DNA from: a bacterium
GTDB lineage: Bacteria; Atribacterota; Phoenicimicrobiia; Phoenicimicrobiales; Phoenicimicrobiaceae
DNA length: 6,263 bases
Assembly: GCA_018819665.1 (NCBI GenBank)
Contig: JAHJOY010000334.1
Coordinates: 1-6,263, forward strand
Direction: 5' to 3'
The translations under genes were made by a program, and so were the position numbers. Positions within the stretch are counted from its first letter, which is position 1; the number at the start of each line of letters is the position of its first letter. Positions 5,659 to 6,263 of this stretch are shown here, piece by piece. The notes under the pieces were generated by a model. That model ran no database searches. It was not told the origin of the DNA and was given only the letters and a program-made list of their open reading frames with translations.

Positions 5659-6181
5659 TTTTTTTCTTTAATACTCCTTCAAGCTTCAATATCTCATCTC
5701 TTGTCTTTGCTGCATTCTCGTACTCTTCCTTTAATACCAGTTCTTGCAATTCCTTCCTGAGTTGTTTGATTTTCCTAATTTTATTCAATTTACCCTTAGA
5801 TTGTCGCGGTATTTTCCCCACATGTTCACTATTTCCATGCAACCTTCTTAAAAGAGGGATTAATTGTTCTCTGAAATCGTGATAACACACACTACAGCCT
5901 AATTTTCCAGATTGTTTAAACTCATCATAGGTTAAATGGCAATTGCTGCACTCTATCTCTTTACCCGGAATAACCCCTTCCTCTTTGTGGTAAAGATCTA
6001 TAGCATTTAACAGGCCAGCCAATAGATCATTAATGTCAAACTGGGGAAGAGGAAATATGGAAAATTTATCACTAAAGGTGGAGGCGCAATCTTTGCATAA
6101 ATGAATCTCTGTTTTTTGCCCTCCGACGATTTTAGTGAAAGTTATGGCAGCTTCTTTTTTCTTGCATATTTGGCATAACAT
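5648..6181 (-). CDS. mcsA: McsA, zinc-binding activator of McsB (UVR-motif protein)
   Basis: McsA binds and activates the arginine kinase McsB and acts in the CtsR/ClpC stress circuit. The 177-residue product is close to the family length (about 185 in B. subtilis). It has four CxxC pairs in two sets: C3/C6 with C29/C32, and C78/C81 with C96/C99, each set able to hold one zinc. A linker follows, and then a C-terminal coiled-coil UVR motif (about 135-170, including KEEYENAAKTRDEI) of the kind shared with UvrB/UvrC and the ClpC M-domain. The N-terminus MLCQIC is the normal family start, and a TAG stop lies three codons upstream in frame, so no longer start exists. Its 3' end overlaps mcsB by 11 bp in another frame, so the pair is probably translationally coupled. 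All eight cysteines are present, so nothing indicates decay. Confidence 0.95.
   Translation of the reverse strand: MLCQICKKKEAAITFTKIVGGQKTEIHLCKDCASTFSDKFSIFPLPQFDINDLLAGLLNAIDLYHKEEGVIPGKEIECSNCHLTYDEFKQSGKLGCSVCYHDFREQLIPLLRRLHGNSEHVGKIPRQSKGKLNKIRKIKQLRKELQELVLKEEYENAAKTRDEILKLEGVLKKKNAK
5674..5679 (-). promoter_or_regulatory. Ribosome binding site of mcsB inside mcsA
   Basis: AAGGAG on the minus strand lies 15 nt before the mcsB ATG, inside the last codons of mcsA; an A-rich stretch (TATTAAAG then seven A) separates them. The spacing is long. Because mcsA terminates 8 bp past the mcsB start codon, ribosomes finishing mcsA could re-initiate here. Confidence 0.5.
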
Positions 6182-6195
6182 TTGTATCTAATTTT

Positions 6196-6200
6196 CCTCC
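6196..6200 (-). promoter_or_regulatory. Probable ribosome binding site of mcsA (long spacing)
   Basis: GGAGG on the minus strand lies 14 nt before the mcsA ATG. The in-frame TAG between them excludes an upstream start, so the ATG at 6181 must be used despite the long spacing. Three of the four genes here (mcsA, mcsB, clpC) have Shine-Dalgarno cores 12-15 nt from the start, unlike radA. Confidence 0.5.
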
Positions 6201-6263
6201 AATATTTCTTATTATTTCCCACTTGCTTAAATCCCATTAAATTATAATTTATAATATAAATAA
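6201..6263 (-). promoter_or_regulatory. A+T-rich leader of mcsA, possible -10 element; no ctsR end found
   Basis: The 63 bp nearest the window edge are almost entirely A+T. On the minus strand there is a TATAAT at 6246-6241, a fair -10 match; its -35 would lie beyond the window, so a promoter cannot be confirmed. All three minus-strand frames entering from the edge meet stops or show nothing CtsR-like, so ctsR, if adjacent, ends outside the window. No CtsR operator (RGTCAAA heptad pair) is visible. Confidence 0.3.

Noticed and set aside
6182..6263. C-terminal end of ctsR upstream of mcsA
   Set aside because: All frames are short or stop-interrupted in very A+T-rich DNA, and no CtsR-like residues are seen. 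If ctsR is present it lies beyond the window.

Overview
The window is a low-G+C (roughly one third by eye) bacterial chromosome segment. Four genes on the minus strand, read from high to low coordinates, match the classical Gram-positive protein-quality-control cluster: mcsA (6181-5648), mcsB (5658-4585), clpC (3913-1475) and radA (1450-77). The gene content and order are those of the ctsR-mcsA-mcsB-clpC-radA locus of Bacillota. The intergenic DNA, however, is packed with short heptamer and octamer tandem repeats and an ATTGCGAG-type palindrome, more typical of uncultured, environment-derived genomes. I would place the source in Bacillota or a related candidate lineage (Atribacterota is one possibility), but the sequence alone does not settle this.

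Functionally, McsA is the zinc-binding activator of McsB. McsB phosphorylates arginines on unwanted proteins, and ClpC recognises the phosphoarginine mark with its N-domain and feeds the substrate to ClpP, which is not in this window. Marking and reading residues are all visible: the McsB kinase core, its RDxxRA regulatory motif, the two ClpC N-domain GTEH glutamates and a ClpP-docking LGF tripeptide. RadA, a RecA-like/Lon-like branch-migration ATPase of recombination and repair, is the usual passenger behind clpC.

Layout: 1-64 may hold the last 20 codons of a plus-strand gene converging on radA (tentative). An octamer repeat at 61-84 contains both stop codons. radA follows clpC by 24 bp with a strong ribosome binding site inside the gap, so they look co-transcribed. 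Between clpC and mcsB lie 671 bp without a gene. They hold an octamer array, several phased heptamer arrays, an imperfect 47-bp hairpin and nested inverted repeats, the outermost of which overlaps the mcsB stop codon. mcsB and mcsA overlap by 11 bp and are probably translationally coupled. The 82 bp upstream of mcsA are very A+T-rich; no ctsR coding sequence and no CtsR operator could be identified there.

The genes are ordinary members of known families. The unusual part is the clpC-mcsB intergenic region, where repeats appear to have split a normally tight operon and reached the 3' end of mcsB.
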